Origin: Chalara sp. BL73 | Taxonomy: Eukaryota; Ascomycota; Leotiomycetes; Helotiales | Assembly (NCBI GenBank): GCA_918026815.1 | Contig: CAKJVC010000223.1 | Coordinates: 52,615-116,614, forward strand | Direction of reading: 5' to 3' | DNA: 64,000 nucleotides | Shown here: positions 45,552 through 58,640 of the stretch, piece after piece | Position numbering within the stretch: the first letter of the stretch is position 1 | How the letters are laid out: each line of letters opens with the position of its first letter | Made by a program: the position numbers and the translations under genes | Notes under the pieces: model-generated | Database searches by the model: none | The model's input: the letters and a program-made list of their open reading frames with translations, nothing else | Told to the model about the DNA's origin: nothing

Positions 45552-46566
45552 ATGCTTCTGCTATTTTTTCTGGCTCTTAGCTATATAGCTATGGGTTCAC
45601 CGTTCCCAAATGAAGCTCTTGAGTCACGACAAACCAAGCCATATCAGAGTGAGAAGATCCTGTCTGTGCATTTGAAAATCGAAGCATGAGAAAATATCGG
45701 ATCTGAGAGCAGGGTCCGAACAATAGGCTGGAGCAGAGTGCTTCCACTACCCTCCAGCTTTTGTCGCTGACTCTTATCGCTGTAGTTCGAGGTGTTCAGT
45801 CACCAATTTATCACTTGTATCTCCAGGGCCTTCCGTCGAACAAGTCAACTGTGAGTACAGTCCAGAAGAGGATCCCGTTGTTATGTCTATGATAAAGTTT
45901 CCATATAAGGATTACTTGACAGAGGCCATCTATACAAGTTCCGATGGCCTGGAAATTGTCAGACTGGCAAACAATTGAATTCATCAGCGACAACATCTCT
46001 TTTGCTACATCCAATCGTCTGGTGCTGACACTCAATCTAGCCCGTTATGGGGCCGGAAGCTACAGGCGAATATTTCCTGATTGGGTCTACAATCAAGAGC
46101 CAAAATTCTTCATTGTACTTGAATATAGGAACAAACACCAAATCTTATCTCCCTCTCTCATTCGATTCTACTGCCACAAGCACTCCGTGGGCATTGGAGG
46201 GTGACACGATTATCACCTCTAATGGAAGCAAATACGGAAGACGTAAGTAAATAATGCTAGAGGTGAAAAGCTGAAACGTTTCTAACATAAAGCAGAACTT
46301 AACTTCCTAGTATGCAACTCTGCCACCACTGGATATTATAATTTGTATTTGCAGACGGGGAGTGACACGCGTAAGTGTTCTCTCCACAACTATGCGAATG
46401 AGAGGCATGCCATATTCTGGGCATCCTCTAAAATAGTCCCTGATAATCAGCTATTTTCCCAACATGTCTTATCTGCTTGATAGACACTGGCTAACTTATA
46501 GCTGTAATAGCGAGCGGCCAAACGTGCAGCAATTACCAAACAATTCACCTACCTTGTCTCTGTTAA
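45552..46566 (+). CDS. Probable small secreted protein, gene model incomplete
   Basis: I do not recognise the family. A probable first exon (45552-45648) encodes a signal-peptide-like MLLLFFLALSYIAMGSPF. The 3' part is clearer: exons about 46041-46242, 46296-46370 and 46502-46566 join in phase to encode EATGEYFLIGSTIKSQNSS, LYLNIGTNTKSYLPLSFD, GDTIITSNGSKYGRQLNFL, CNSATTGYYNLYLQTGSDT and finally GQTCSNYQTIHLPCLC. The last part carries several cysteines and sequons, as expected for a secreted protein. The middle (about 45827-46040) is unresolved: the frame from 45827 is open to a stop at about 45976 and no consensus donor in the right phase links it to 46041. Either an exon is mispredicted or the gene carries a lesion. 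Confidence 0.5.
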
Positions 46567-46888
46567 GATATTCGCACATTGTGGTAGGACATGTAAGAAC
46601 GCATATGCACGTGTCAATTTAGAATTACCAAATAAGTAGCAAAGAGCGGGATGGGGAAAGCTAGGGGAACATTAGTCTAGCGAGGCTCATCTCCGACCTT
46701 CAAATCGGAAGTTGAACATCACCACACGTGTCTATCCACTTATAGACTTGTCCGACGGAGAAATATTGGAAGACCTTGAAGATAAAAACTTGGTTCTAGC
46801 AAACATGATGGGATATATAGTCTGGATTTACGTCCAGAATTGAATTCTGCCATCCTCAGCTTGATCCCTTTCCCTGAATTTTCAAGTA
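46567..46888. promoter_or_regulatory. Upstream region of the phytase-like gene
   Basis: No gene. A GATATATAG TATA-like element lies at about 46812-46820, roughly 70 bp before the start codon. Confidence 0.45.
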
Positions 46889-49026
46889 ATGGCTCTTCTC
46901 TATGGCTTCGCAATCGCAAGCGCGACTTTAATGTGCACGGGCATTGCTTCCGCTCAATATCTGAGTCCAGCCCAAGATATCAACTTCCCCGCGAGTAACT
47001 CGGCCGCAAACCCATTAACATTTCTTGGAGCAAACAGCCCATATTATAGTGGTATTATGATTTTAACTCTTTCAAAATTCTCCACTTGCTCACGCTATCA
47101 GGGCCAAATGTAAACGGTATAGACTATACAGTGCCGGAGTATTGTACTGTCGAGCAAGTCGCCTACGTGTCCAGGCATGGTAGCCGCTATCCAGACTCTG
47201 GTGCTTACAATGAATGGGTTACCTTATACAATAAGGTGAAAAGCGTTACCCGGTTCATGTTTGCTGTGAGAATTGACATCATTTAGATCCAAGCATCGGG
47301 GAACTTCAAAGCCATAGGAAATCTAGCTTTTCTTCACTCTTGGAGGCCTGTTCTCACCAATCCATCGATACAGATTGCTCAAGAGAGCCCCACCGGTAGG
47401 GATAACGATATGGTAATCTGCATAGCATCAATCTAAGTACACATCATCTCTAGGCTGGAAGGAGGCTTATGATATGGGTTACGCGCTGAGAACGAGGTAA
47501 CTGTCCGTAAATTTTGTGAATGGATCTAGCTTACCTAAAATACAGGTATCCAGACCTGGTACGCTAATTGACAAAGCAGAAAGCTTTAGTCTCAGCCTTA
47601 GTCATAGAGACATTTTGATGACTCGTAGGAACCCTGGGTTTCTGGAAGTCATACATGTCTTCGTCATTCCTTTCCTGGCACACACTTTGGCTAACTCAAA
47701 CGCTTATTAGTACGCAGACGGAACACCATGTAGGTAATTATTCTAGCCACTGAGAATTAGCCCCACTCAAACTGATTAAATCTTGCAGCTCGATTATTCT
47801 CAAGAGATGTGTGAAAGCTGACTTTTGGTGTATCTAGTCATAAGTTGGTCGAACTATTATCCTCGAGTCATTCAAACTGCACAAAACTTTGTTCGAGGAT
47901 TCCTTGGTAATAACGCTGATACACTTGGAAAAGTCTTCACTATTAATGCGAAGGGATCTCCCAAGGCACTCTTTGATTCCTTGGCCCCAAGTGATCTCTG
48001 CCCGAACTTCAAAGATGAGAATGGTGGAGACGCGGGTTCGTCTTAGACAGGCGTGATGTTAGAAATATTGCTGACTACAGAGCCAGTGACAACATGGGAT
48101 GCTTCCTACCTCCCATCAATCACGGCCCGTTTAAATAGACTAATCACTGGAAACTTGACGCTCACAACTTCGGATGTTAGCATTTTCCCTTATCTGTGTG
48201 GATATGAATCACAGATAACGGGAAGACTGTCGCCGTTTTGTTCCACCTTCACAGATTCAGAGCTCGAACAGTACCAGTATCGTCAAGATCTACGATATTA
48301 TTATGGTGTGGGACCTGGAACCGACCTCCCCTCAAAGATGATGCTTCCTTTCCTAAATGGTTTAGTTGCTTTGCTTGCCAAAGGACCAGGAGCTGAAGGA
48401 ATTGCAAAAAATGGAAGTGCATTCGATGTACCAAGCATTATCACAGCTTTCTTGAACGACGGCCAGCTTACTGAGCTAACTTCCGCTACTGGAGTATTTG
48501 ATAATGAGAAGCCACTGAGTGCGGACAAGGTGAGTGCGTTAAGGCATATCAACGCTCTATCTCCACTTCCTTCTCCATGACTTAAAGCTATACGTACCGT
48601 AAGAGAGAGCTGACAAATACCTATGATATTCAGATTTTACGAAGCAGGAAGTATATCAGTAGCCACTTCGTCAGTATGAGAGGTACTGTGGCCTTTGAAC
48701 GACTAAATTGTATTGTAAAAAAAGGTGCGGTAGTCACACGCCCGGCAGTCCTTCCGCAATCAACATCAACAACGCCTCAAGGAAACCAGACTTTCATTCG
48801 AATTACCTTGAACGATGCTGTTTATCCAGTACCGTCTTGCAAGGACGGACCAGGAAAGTCTTGTCTACTTGATTCATATGTCAAGCTTGTAGGAGAAAAG
48901 TTGAAGAGTGCGGGGGACCTGATCTCGAGGTGCAATGTTACTACTGCTGGAAGTCCAACAACTTTGAAGGGAGCAAGCTTTTTCACTGATCTAACCGGAG
49001 ATTGGATCGATAGTGTCAAACCATGA
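46889..49026 (+). CDS. Secreted histidine acid phosphatase / phytase-like enzyme
   Basis: Nine exons (46889-47051, 47102-47235, 47287-47395, 47454-47496, 47546-47558, 47711-47729, 47838-48035, 48081-48529, 48634-49026) join in phase to 506 aa with no internal stop. Exons 5 and 6 are only 13 and 19 nt. A signal peptide opens the protein (MALLYGFAIASATLMCTGIA, then SAQ). The catalytic RHGSRYP motif follows (RHG phosphohistidine site; residues about 116-122), and later YPDLYADGTPFISWSNYYPR, SIFPYLCGYESQITGR and LPSKMMLPFLNGLVALLAK. This is the branch-2 histidine phosphatase family that frees phosphate from phytate and other esters outside the cell. The proton-donor position, HD in classical phytases, seems to read N-D here (AFLNDGQ). 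A C-terminal Cys-containing domain ends DWIDSVKP. Substrate is not predictable. Confidence 0.88.
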
Positions 49027-49688
49027 CTGTGATCCTGATCGTGAGTACTCGTAATAACGTATCAGGTCTGTCAGTGGTAAATCCGCCATAGCTTCAAGCT
49101 GCATGTAGTACACGTAATACTTAGTATTTAATCCAGCAACAAGCTGACGGCTATCTCCTGGGTTGTTCATGAAGTTCGCAGGTTCTATTATGTCGTTGCA
49201 CAAGCTATGCATATCTCATATTCCGCATTGATATGTAGAATCTATCTTGTAGCCACACATCTATAAAAGGGATATAAACTAAAGCCAGGAGTAGCATATA
49301 TCTAACGAACCCAAGCCGTAAAGGCTTTCCTTTGAGGATCCCTTGATATCTACCTCGAACTTAGACAACCCAAAACATTGTGTTACACAGGTCGGCTCAG
49401 CCTTGTGCTGGTGATGCCCAGCCTTGTCCCACTTTTATATCCTTTTTTACCAGAAGGCTCCAGAATGATGGAGAAAGAAACCTCGACAGTGAGAAACATA
49501 TTGGCCAGAATTGTAATCCACACGTTCCTACAAAAGACTCGCAGGATTTACGAACAATTGTACGTTCTACATATATCTGTCCTAAAAAGTCACGAAGCCG
49601 CAAATTTCTCTTAGAATTTACAATCGTTGCGGCGCAGAGAAACCTCTTTCTATCAACTCTACCTCGATCAAGAATTCAGTCATCCAGA
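49027..49688. other. Intergenic, phytase-like gene to Fes1
   Basis: The 3' flank of the phytase-like gene and the Fes1 promoter and leader. The open frame upstream of Fes1 is in phase but unlike the family. Confidence 0.4.
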
Positions 49689-50324
49689 ATGGATCCAGGA
49701 CTAAATAGTCTGCTCAAATGGAGCGTCGAAAACTCTGCAGCTTCGACTGGAGACCCAGACTCTGCAACTCCTACAACCCGAGGCCTCGATCCTGCAGCTT
49801 TAGCAGCCCTCATGGGTGGTCCCAGCGACGCCGACCTTATGGTCTCCTCTATGCAAGCCGTCGTATCCACCGACTCCGAAATCAGCCTCGACGACAAGCT
49901 CATTGCCTTCGACAACTTTGAACAACTCATTGAAAATCTAGACAATGCAAATAACTTGGGACCATTGAACTTGTGGACACCATTATTAGGCTGCTTGGAG
50001 GATAAGGAGGGCGAGATCAGGAAGATGGCAGCGTGGTGTGTGGGTACAGCAGTACAGAACAATGAGAAGAGCCAGGAGAGTCTGCTGGCATTGGGCGGAA
50101 TTCGGACATTGGTGACTCTGGCAACAAGGGAGGGAGAAGACAAGTTGGTCAGGAGGAAGGCGGTTTATGCATTGAGCAGTGCGTGTAGGAATTATCAACC
50201 CGCGATGGATCAGTTGACGGGTGAGCTTGCGAAGCTGGGAAGGCAGCAGGAAAAAGTAGATGCTGCTGACATGGATGCTTGTGATGTACTCATAGAAGGG
50301 TTGAGGGAAGAGGCTGCGCAATAG
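49689..50324 (+). CDS. fes1: Fes1, Hsp70 nucleotide-exchange factor
   Basis: An intronless 211-aa frame. Fes1 (HspBP1 family) binds the ATPase domain of cytosolic Hsp70 and speeds ADP release, aiding folding and disposal of misfolded proteins. Seen: start MDPGLNSLLKWSVENS, acidic/Ala linker (LDPAALAALMGGPSDADLM) and armadillo-like repeats including KLIAFDNFEQLIENLDNANN, LWTPLLGCLEDKEGEIRKMA, WCVGTAVQNNEKSQE, ALGGIRTLVTLATREGEDK and VRRKAVYALSSACRNYQPA. The length is normal for fungal Fes1. I chose MDPGLNSLLKWS because it is the conserved N terminus; the frame is open further upstream but there is no supporting similarity. Confidence 0.95.
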   Translation: MDPGLNSLLKWSVENSAASTGDPDSATPTTRGLDPAALAALMGGPSDADLMVSSMQAVVSTDSEISLDDKLIAFDNFEQLIENLDNANNLGPLNLWTPLLGCLEDKEGEIRKMAAWCVGTAVQNNEKSQESLLALGGIRTLVTLATREGEDKLVRRKAVYALSSACRNYQPAMDQLTGELAKLGRQQEKVDAADMDACDVLIEGLREEAAQ

Positions 50325-51765
50325 GCATTCGGGATATGGTATAGCATTGTAACGGCGTTAGGAGTATTAGCATAAGGACGATATCCAAAGTTCCATCAAG
50401 TTAAATTCGAGATTTGAGAATGCCTCAAGAATTGTTTTATTTGGTGTCGATGTATAAGGCAGCGTACCACACTAGGATATCCACACGATCGTAGAAACTT
50501 ATATAGCAGAGGCCGAAGGCATGAGAATCCTTCAAGATGCCTTCCCTCGTGGACTTGATCATACCTTTCTATTGACGAGTGCGAGTTTAAAGGCTTCGAA
50601 CGCGGCCAGAGCCAGGTTCGAAGGAGTGCATTACCCCACCATGACTGCCCCTCATTAGGAGTAATGTACAGTGCCCCGACGCTGCTGGGATTCGAGTGGC
50701 AGGGTGGCTGGGAAACAATTCTCTTGCCGGACTATCCTCAGCATCCTCTAGGAATGGGATTAACTAATGGGAGCCTATCAATAGGTAATATTTCAGGCAG
50801 TACTTGCTGCCTTTGAGTCTATACTCGAAGCCAGTGTTGTTTCCAGGTTTAACACGCAACTCCATTTACGAGAATTAGACACCAATCTTGAGGGCCTGCT
50901 TGGCATATCTCATCATAGGGCAAGGCGCCGCGCTGGTACCTAGGTATTCTCAGCAACAAAAAAAAGTGGTGGCGGATGACGGTTCAAAAAATATGTGTGG
51001 CTATGCAGGGAGTTGACGCTGCAATTGCTTCTGACGCGCGTATAAAGGAGTGCGGCGGCAAGATAAGCAGTCCAAAGTCAGATTTTGAGGCTTGTGCCTC
51101 AAAGTTAAGAAAATTAGAGTAGCAGATAAATATTTTGTATATGTCAACTTAGGCTTCAGAGAGGTAGGTGTATAGAGGGAGCTTGGACGGACTAGAGTGA
51201 AATGCGGTGTGACTTCTGTGCCCCTACTGCATACTCTTTTACTATGTGAAGGGAGTAAATACTTGTTGAGCCGTTCCATCCAACGCCTTGTTCGTTAGGG
51301 CTAATTAATACATGAAGAACATTTAGAAGCTGCATAGAGTGAGTGAGAGAGGAGAAGCCCATCTTTCTTTCTAAATGTTTCTGCATCTGCTAGATTTTCG
51401 TATGCCCTGTGTTTAGGTCTTCTGTTTGCCATCTTTCTACCCGTCTTCCAGAGCCCAGCTCGTGCCCTTATTTGTTGATGTCTAAAATCCTTCTTGGCAC
51501 ATCGGGGCTGCCAAAAGCAGCACCAGTTCCCGCCCGAAAGGTATCGTCCCCACACAGAGCGAGCACTTACTTCTCAACTCGACCCTGCCACGACGACTTC
51601 TCTTTCCTACAGATTTGCAACATCAGTCTCTTTTGACCACGTCTTTTTTATATCGTGTTCAATACCATATCCATTCCGCTTCTCACGATCTTCACATCAA
51701 GAGAAGCCTACACCGCCGTCTCCCCACACAGAAACATTTCAATTTAATAAACGTAATCCGCAGCC
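50325..51765. promoter_or_regulatory. Actin gene upstream region
   Basis: About 1.4 kb. The part from about 51540 to 51765 is strongly pyrimidine-rich, the usual promoter/leader of highly expressed fungal genes. Further upstream no gene is supported. A GGTTCGAAGG B-box-like sequence at about 50614 lacks a foldable tRNA around it. Confidence 0.5.
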
Positions 51766-53358
<1,593 letters not shown>

Positions 53359-53981
53359 GGTATGTCACATAGCAAGATTTCGAGAAGCTCATTCGTCAGC
53401 ACAATTCTGATATATTTTACAGTTGCTCAAAAACGATTTCTGCGTACATCATGAACTTTACGAATATGATCAAGACAAAGGCGCGGGCAAAGCATCCATT
53501 GACGCTGTTTTGCTATCTCTAGACGTGTTTACATTCCGAAAAGTTCTGGTAGCGATAGGGCGATTAGGGTGGTCTCTTTTTAGAGAACGGATACTGGCTA
53601 GTTCTTAGCTCGCTGTTTTGCTGGAGGCAGTTAGTCAATATTGTGGTCTATCAATCATGCGAAGCTTTTCTTCATTGTTGTTCCATCATCTTCTTCGAGG
53701 TTACCTTTTCATCCTAGCGCGAGAACGTTTTTCTAGAGAATGAATGAATAGGCCATCTACCAAATGAAAGTTTCTAAGATGTGGCGTATGGGTGAAATCT
53801 GACCTAAGTGTAAGTCGGTGCATAACTGCTGGTTAATGACAGGCACGTAAGATTTAGCCAGCCAGGCTGCGTACGGAACGTTAGATAATACAGTGCGCAT
53901 ATCGCTTCCAGCCAGCTTTGTATTACAGGTACAATAAGGTACAAATAATCTACATGGATATATCTTTTATATCAATATCTC
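53359..53981. other. Convergent intergenic, actin / uL5m
   Basis: The 3' flanks of the convergent actin and uL5m genes. No gene is seen. Probable polyadenylation regions are AT-rich near 53635-53700 and 53920-53980. Confidence 0.4.
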
Positions 53982-55189
53982 CTAATTCACTAATTTCCCA
54001 TAGAACGGGATGCCCAAAGCACTTAGCAGAAGTCTCGCATGTCGATCCGACGTTGCGCTAGTATGAATTGTAACATGAAATCCAGGAATCATTCGTGGTG
54101 GGTACATCTGCGAGTTTCAGTAATGGCCCATACATAACTAAGGAGGTGACATACATCATAATTCACTTCGACCTCAGGGAAAAGAATAGCTCCTTCTCTA
54201 TCAAATCCGAAACCCAGGTTTCCAGCGCTATCACCTGTAGTGCCTTTCACTCCAGGCCAATCCTTGATCTTGGGGAGAACAAGATTGATACACTTATCCA
54301 GGAATTCATTTGCTTGATCGTTGCGTAAGGTGCAGGTCAGAGCAATGGGCATGGTGGCTCGAATCCCGAACTGCGAGACACTGTGTCTTGCTCTATGAAC
54401 CACAGGACGGACCCCAGTGATGGCCTGTAGCATGATTCCAGCAACGTGTAGATATGAGGAATCGTCCGTGGCACCCTTGATCATAGAATGTACAGTCACT
54501 CGCTCAATCTTGGGGATATTGCGCCAGTTGATCTCCTTTTCCTGCACACGCAGCACCTCACCCGGCCCTCGCGGTCCTCGCTTCGGCCTGCCTTTGTGAT
54601 ATGGGGATGAGTCATCCCAGGTTCGAAGTCGATCTTGCTTCGGGGATTTTACAGTGCCTGGGGGTGTGTGGACGTAGGCCATGGTCATCAGGTCTGGCGC
54701 GATCATGCCTTGGTAGGTTTGCTCGAGGCGGGTTCGGGAGAAGGGACCGGGGACAAATTCTCGGGATGAGGGATCGGATGCTGGAGGAGGTTGATGGGGA
54801 TGGAGCGGCCCTCGGTAGTACCTTGGGGGTCGGAATTGGTATCTGCAATATACATTAGAATGTTTTAAAAGCAGATATATGCAATCATCATCTCACCGAC
54901 TGGCCGGAAGTTGTCTTCTTCTCCCTTGTGCTCTCCTCACGGGATCGTAACTCTTGATAAGCTCTGACGAGACATCTAAAGGTGCTGAGAAAGATGACAC
55001 AGCTTCAAGGTCTTGCAAATCTGGATCTAATGTAGCATCAACCGTTGCAGGAGCTTCAGTCGAAGGTGCTGGCGATGCAGCGTGGCTGGAAACATATCTG
55101 CGGCTGCTATGCCCTGCAATTGATACCGCCGCTCGATTGCCCCTGCTGGTAAGTCGAAAGAACGACGTAGACAGCTCTCTTAAGGCCAT
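53982..55189 (-). CDS. mrpl7: Mitochondrial ribosomal protein uL5m (MrpL7)
   Basis: Three minus-strand exons (55189-54897, 54842-54155, 54107-53982) give 368 aa. uL5m binds 5S-type sites and the central protuberance of the mitochondrial large subunit. Seen: an N-terminal presequence-like MALRELSTSFFRLTSRGNRA, then a Pro/Arg-rich fungal extension (QFRPPRYYRGPLHPHQPPP). The L5 core follows: EINWRNIPKIERVTVHSMIK, LHVAGIMLQAITGVRPVVHR and ARHSVSQFGIRATMPIALTC, then LVLPKIKDWPGVKGTTGD and the end MYPPRMIPGFHVTIHTSATS with RLLLSALGIPFYGK. It is on the opposite strand to and head-to-head with the USP gene, about 450 bp between start codons. Confidence 0.92.
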
Positions 55190-55641
55190 ATCGTTTTATG
55201 CGTTGCCTACACAAAAATATCAGTGATGTTCAAATTGACCCAAGAGCAGAATTCTTGGCGTAAAATAGCTTGGCACTACCAGGGTCTTGTCCCCCACTCC
55301 CTATCAGCCAGCCCAACACCAGGTTACGCCACGGACACATTTTCCACCGAGTTTCGCCTCATGTCCCAGGAGAATGAACCTTCTGCTGTCTTTACAACCT
55401 TTGGAGACAGTAATCTACAATACTGAAGACTTCAATTGACCATCATTTTCAAGATCATGTGGCTCAGACATTGTCGCACTGCTCGCTTACCTTGAAGGAA
55501 CCCTGAACAGCACGAGGCCGCCGAATATAAATAACTCCGCCAAGACCGTGATACATCTGCACACAACACCTCACAACCCCATGTTTACACTTGTATGCTT
55601 GCATTTTGGGTAGCTTGCTGAGCAGTCTAGAGTTTGCAGCC
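55190..55641. promoter_or_regulatory. Divergent region, uL5m / USP
   Basis: A 452-bp divergent spacer between the two starts. No gene is supported and no clear TATA box is found. Confidence 0.45.
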
Positions 55642-58640
55642 ATGTCGGAAATCAAAGACATGTTTCTTGGCCGAAGAAATACTACATCTCATCGGCGCCA
55701 GAAGTCGAGGGACAAGTCAACCGACAAAAAGGTACGTCGAGTGAATGGTGCTGTACTTAGTGTTAATTTTTATGTTTGCAAGTGAATATCTTTATTTAAA
55801 GGATATTTCAAGACTGTGCTATACTTTGAGTGGAGTTTTAAGCCAAATTCTTAGCGCATTTTTACAGTTATAGTTCACTAGTTGTTTAGGTTTACAGCTC
55901 AATATCGCGATTGTTGTTCAAGATCCTATTTCTGTAGAATCTCCCCAGGTTTTCTTGCCAATGATGTATATTTAAGCTTCATTTCGGCAAAACTTGAGGT
56001 TATTTCTTGTATATCCATATCATCTAGCGGATTTCAAAGTGCTTGTTATTTGCATGACTCCATTTACCAGCTTTCCCACAGCCGAAGAGTTCCCAGATGA
56101 AGACTGAGATTTCTACAGGCAAAGGCCCAAAGGTCTATCGATAATCTCTTCGAGATTTTCAAAGCTAAGAATGATCCGCAAAGAAAATTAGAGAAGGATC
56201 ACAGAGACAAGGTATCTTAGGACTCGTCCATCTTAGATCATGCTAAGGATTGTAGATGGAGAAGCTCAAAAAGCGACTTAACATTGAGAATATATTTCCA
56301 AAGGAAGAACAGTTAGACTATGCGCTCCAGCAATCCTCTGAGGACATAGATATAGCCAAGGCCCTCCTAACCCTGTTCCACACCTCGGCAGAAGGTATGG
56401 TTAAGCCTTATGACTCCTCGGTAGTAATGCATGGTGCAGTGAATCGCAATGGTGTCAGTTGTTATATGGATTCGACTTTGTTTGCAATGTTTGCGAACCT
56501 TGAAAGTTTCGAACCCATTATTGTTTTGGACAAGAACTCAGAAGACGAGAAGAAAAACCACTTGTCAATGCTCATACGAGTCTGGGTAAACATGATGAGA
56601 AGCGGATATCTGATAAATACTGATATAGTATGTTGTTGCCATTTTTTACCATCTCAGAGTTAATTCAATGCATAGACGAGCAAACTACAAAATGCTCTTG
56701 CGGCTTGTGGATGGGAGCCAAATGATCAAGATAAGCAGCAGGATGCATCTGAGTTTTTTATATTCTTGACTGACAAGCTACAATTGCCGCTGCTTGACCT
56801 GAGGATGGACTTGTACTATGACAGCACGAAAGACTCGAAGGATGATCACAAGGTAGTGCAGGAACGATTACTAGACGTTGCCGTGCCAGACGAAGAACCC
56901 GGTCGCGTCATCAAACTAGAGGATTGCCTTGAGAATTACTTCAACAATACTGTGCAGGTGAAGAGGGATCTGAAGCGCTCGGACACGGTGTCTTCAGTTC
57001 AATCACATGGTTCGAAATCGAGCGAGAAGGAAGAAACTCTACATATAGAGACTAGAGAATTGACTAGCTCTAACCCGGGAACTCCTATATCTCCTCTAAC
57101 TCCATCTACGCCGATGAGCCAGAAATTCCGAAGGAATCGCACCGACAGCTTAATAGCAACCCGGGTCAAACCAGAACAAAATGAAGGGCGAGAAGGAGAA
57201 ACTTCGACAGATCTAGATACTAAGCCCACTTTAAGTCGGTCCGCAAAAGAATCGAAGGAGGTTACAACATCTGCCTGGCAGTTCTTCAGTCTGATGCGTA
57301 AGTGCTAGTTATTTGCCTCTTTATATAGCACATGTAACTTCCGTATGGAGTTCTCCAATTTTAGTTCAATTTCATAGTTAAGCAATATGAAGGCACGTCG
57401 AAATTCTCAATATGTGTATTGAGACTGGCCGGTTGCTTGGTTGTTTGGTATATATAGCCTCTTCAAGACAGATTTGAAAGATGCTCTATAACCACATAAC
57501 TCTCTCAAAGCCTAGCGAGAAAGATACTAATTTACTGGCCATTTTATATTTGAGGATACAAAGAGCATTGTACTAACTGATATTCAGCTTGGTATTCACG
57601 GAACACGAGTCTTGAAAGTGGCGGAGAGATTGCAGAGTACTTCAAGAGAACCGCACCAACTCTATGTATTCGGCTCAAACGGTACACGATGGAGAATGGG
57701 AAACCTGCTCGAAAGAATACTCCAATAGATATTCCGATCGATATCCGACTTCCTCATTTTCCGGATGACGACGATGTCTCCGATGGCCCTTCTCTCATGC
57801 AAAAGTTCAAATTATCACTAGTATCGTTCATCTGTCACCGTGGAATTTCGACGGAGGAAGGACATTACGTCTCCTTTATAAGGGGCACCCAAAAAACATC
57901 CGATGGCGATTCCACATCTGATAAGAGACTCAGCAGTTCCAGTCTACCACCGGTATATCCTGTTGAGCAGTGGATCAGGCATGACGATCTGTCATCGCCT
58001 CGAGTATGCCAAGTCGATGTGGAACAGGCACTGAAGGACGAGATGCCATTTCTCCTCTTCTACCAAGTACAGCAGATATATCAGGATTTAGCCGATGAAC
58101 CACCATCATATGAGCAAATATCCACGATAGATGTGAGGATACAAGAGTAAGAATGCCCGATTTTTTTCTTGGTTTAGTGACAATTACTTATGCGCTTGCA
58201 GGTCAAGCCCTTTGGAACCAAAGCCAGATGAAGGATATTTTGATCGTCGATCATTCGACGCTGAGCCTAGGAGGAGTCTCAATATGCCTGATGACCGTCG
58301 AATCGCAGGATATATAGACAGTGAGCCAGAGAATAGGGCCTCCGTGCCTGAAGTCAAGTCAACCCCGGTAACTCCCATGGAAGAAACAACAGCACAGAGG
58401 TTATCTCGTGCAGCATCGAAGTTCCGGACTGGTAGTCGGAGTAGACCAACAAGTAGACCTGGATCCTCTGGTGATAATCGAATGAGTTGGTTTGAAGGAG
58501 CACCAAAGAAAGGTCGCAACTCCAGGGAGGAGCCTGCTGATCCGAAGAAGGAATCAAAAGGCAAGATGCCTGCAAATACGCATGGATATAAAGAGAAGCG
58601 ACAGAAGGATTTGCCGGACAGAGAGTGCGCGATCATGTAA
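55642..58640 (+). CDS. Ubiquitin-specific protease (USP) with C-terminal CaaX box
   Basis: Six exons (55642-55731, 56119-56211, 56256-56627, 56676-57297, 57588-58146, 58202-58640) join in phase to 724 aa. It is a cysteine protease that removes ubiquitin; the substrate is unknown. Seen: MSEIKDMFLGRRNTT then a basic leader, the catalytic Cys box NRNGVSCYMDSTLFAMF (Cys about 130), a QQDASEFFIFLTD motif, LCIRLKRYTMENGK and the His box GISTEEGHYVSFIR (His about 485). The Cys box has Gly-Val-Ser before Cys rather than the usual Gly-Asn-Thr, as I recall for a fungus-specific USP group. A Ser/Arg-rich C-terminal region ends KEKRQKDLPDRECAIM: a basic stretch plus CAIM, a farnesylation-type CaaX motif. 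The first and fourth introns are long (387 and 290 nt), so missed exons are possible. Confidence 0.88.

Noticed and set aside
45944..46204. 86-codon frame in the secreted-protein locus
   Set aside because: It overlaps the better-supported spliced frame that encodes the Cys-containing 3' exons, and has no signal peptide.
46889..49026. The phytase-like gene as a pseudogene broken by stops
   Set aside because: The apparent breaks disappear when nine GT-AG-spliced exons, two of them very short, are used; all phases agree and no internal stop remains.
50600..50640. tRNA gene suggested by GGTTCGAAGG
   Set aside because: No T-stem, anticodon stem or acceptor stem can be paired around it.
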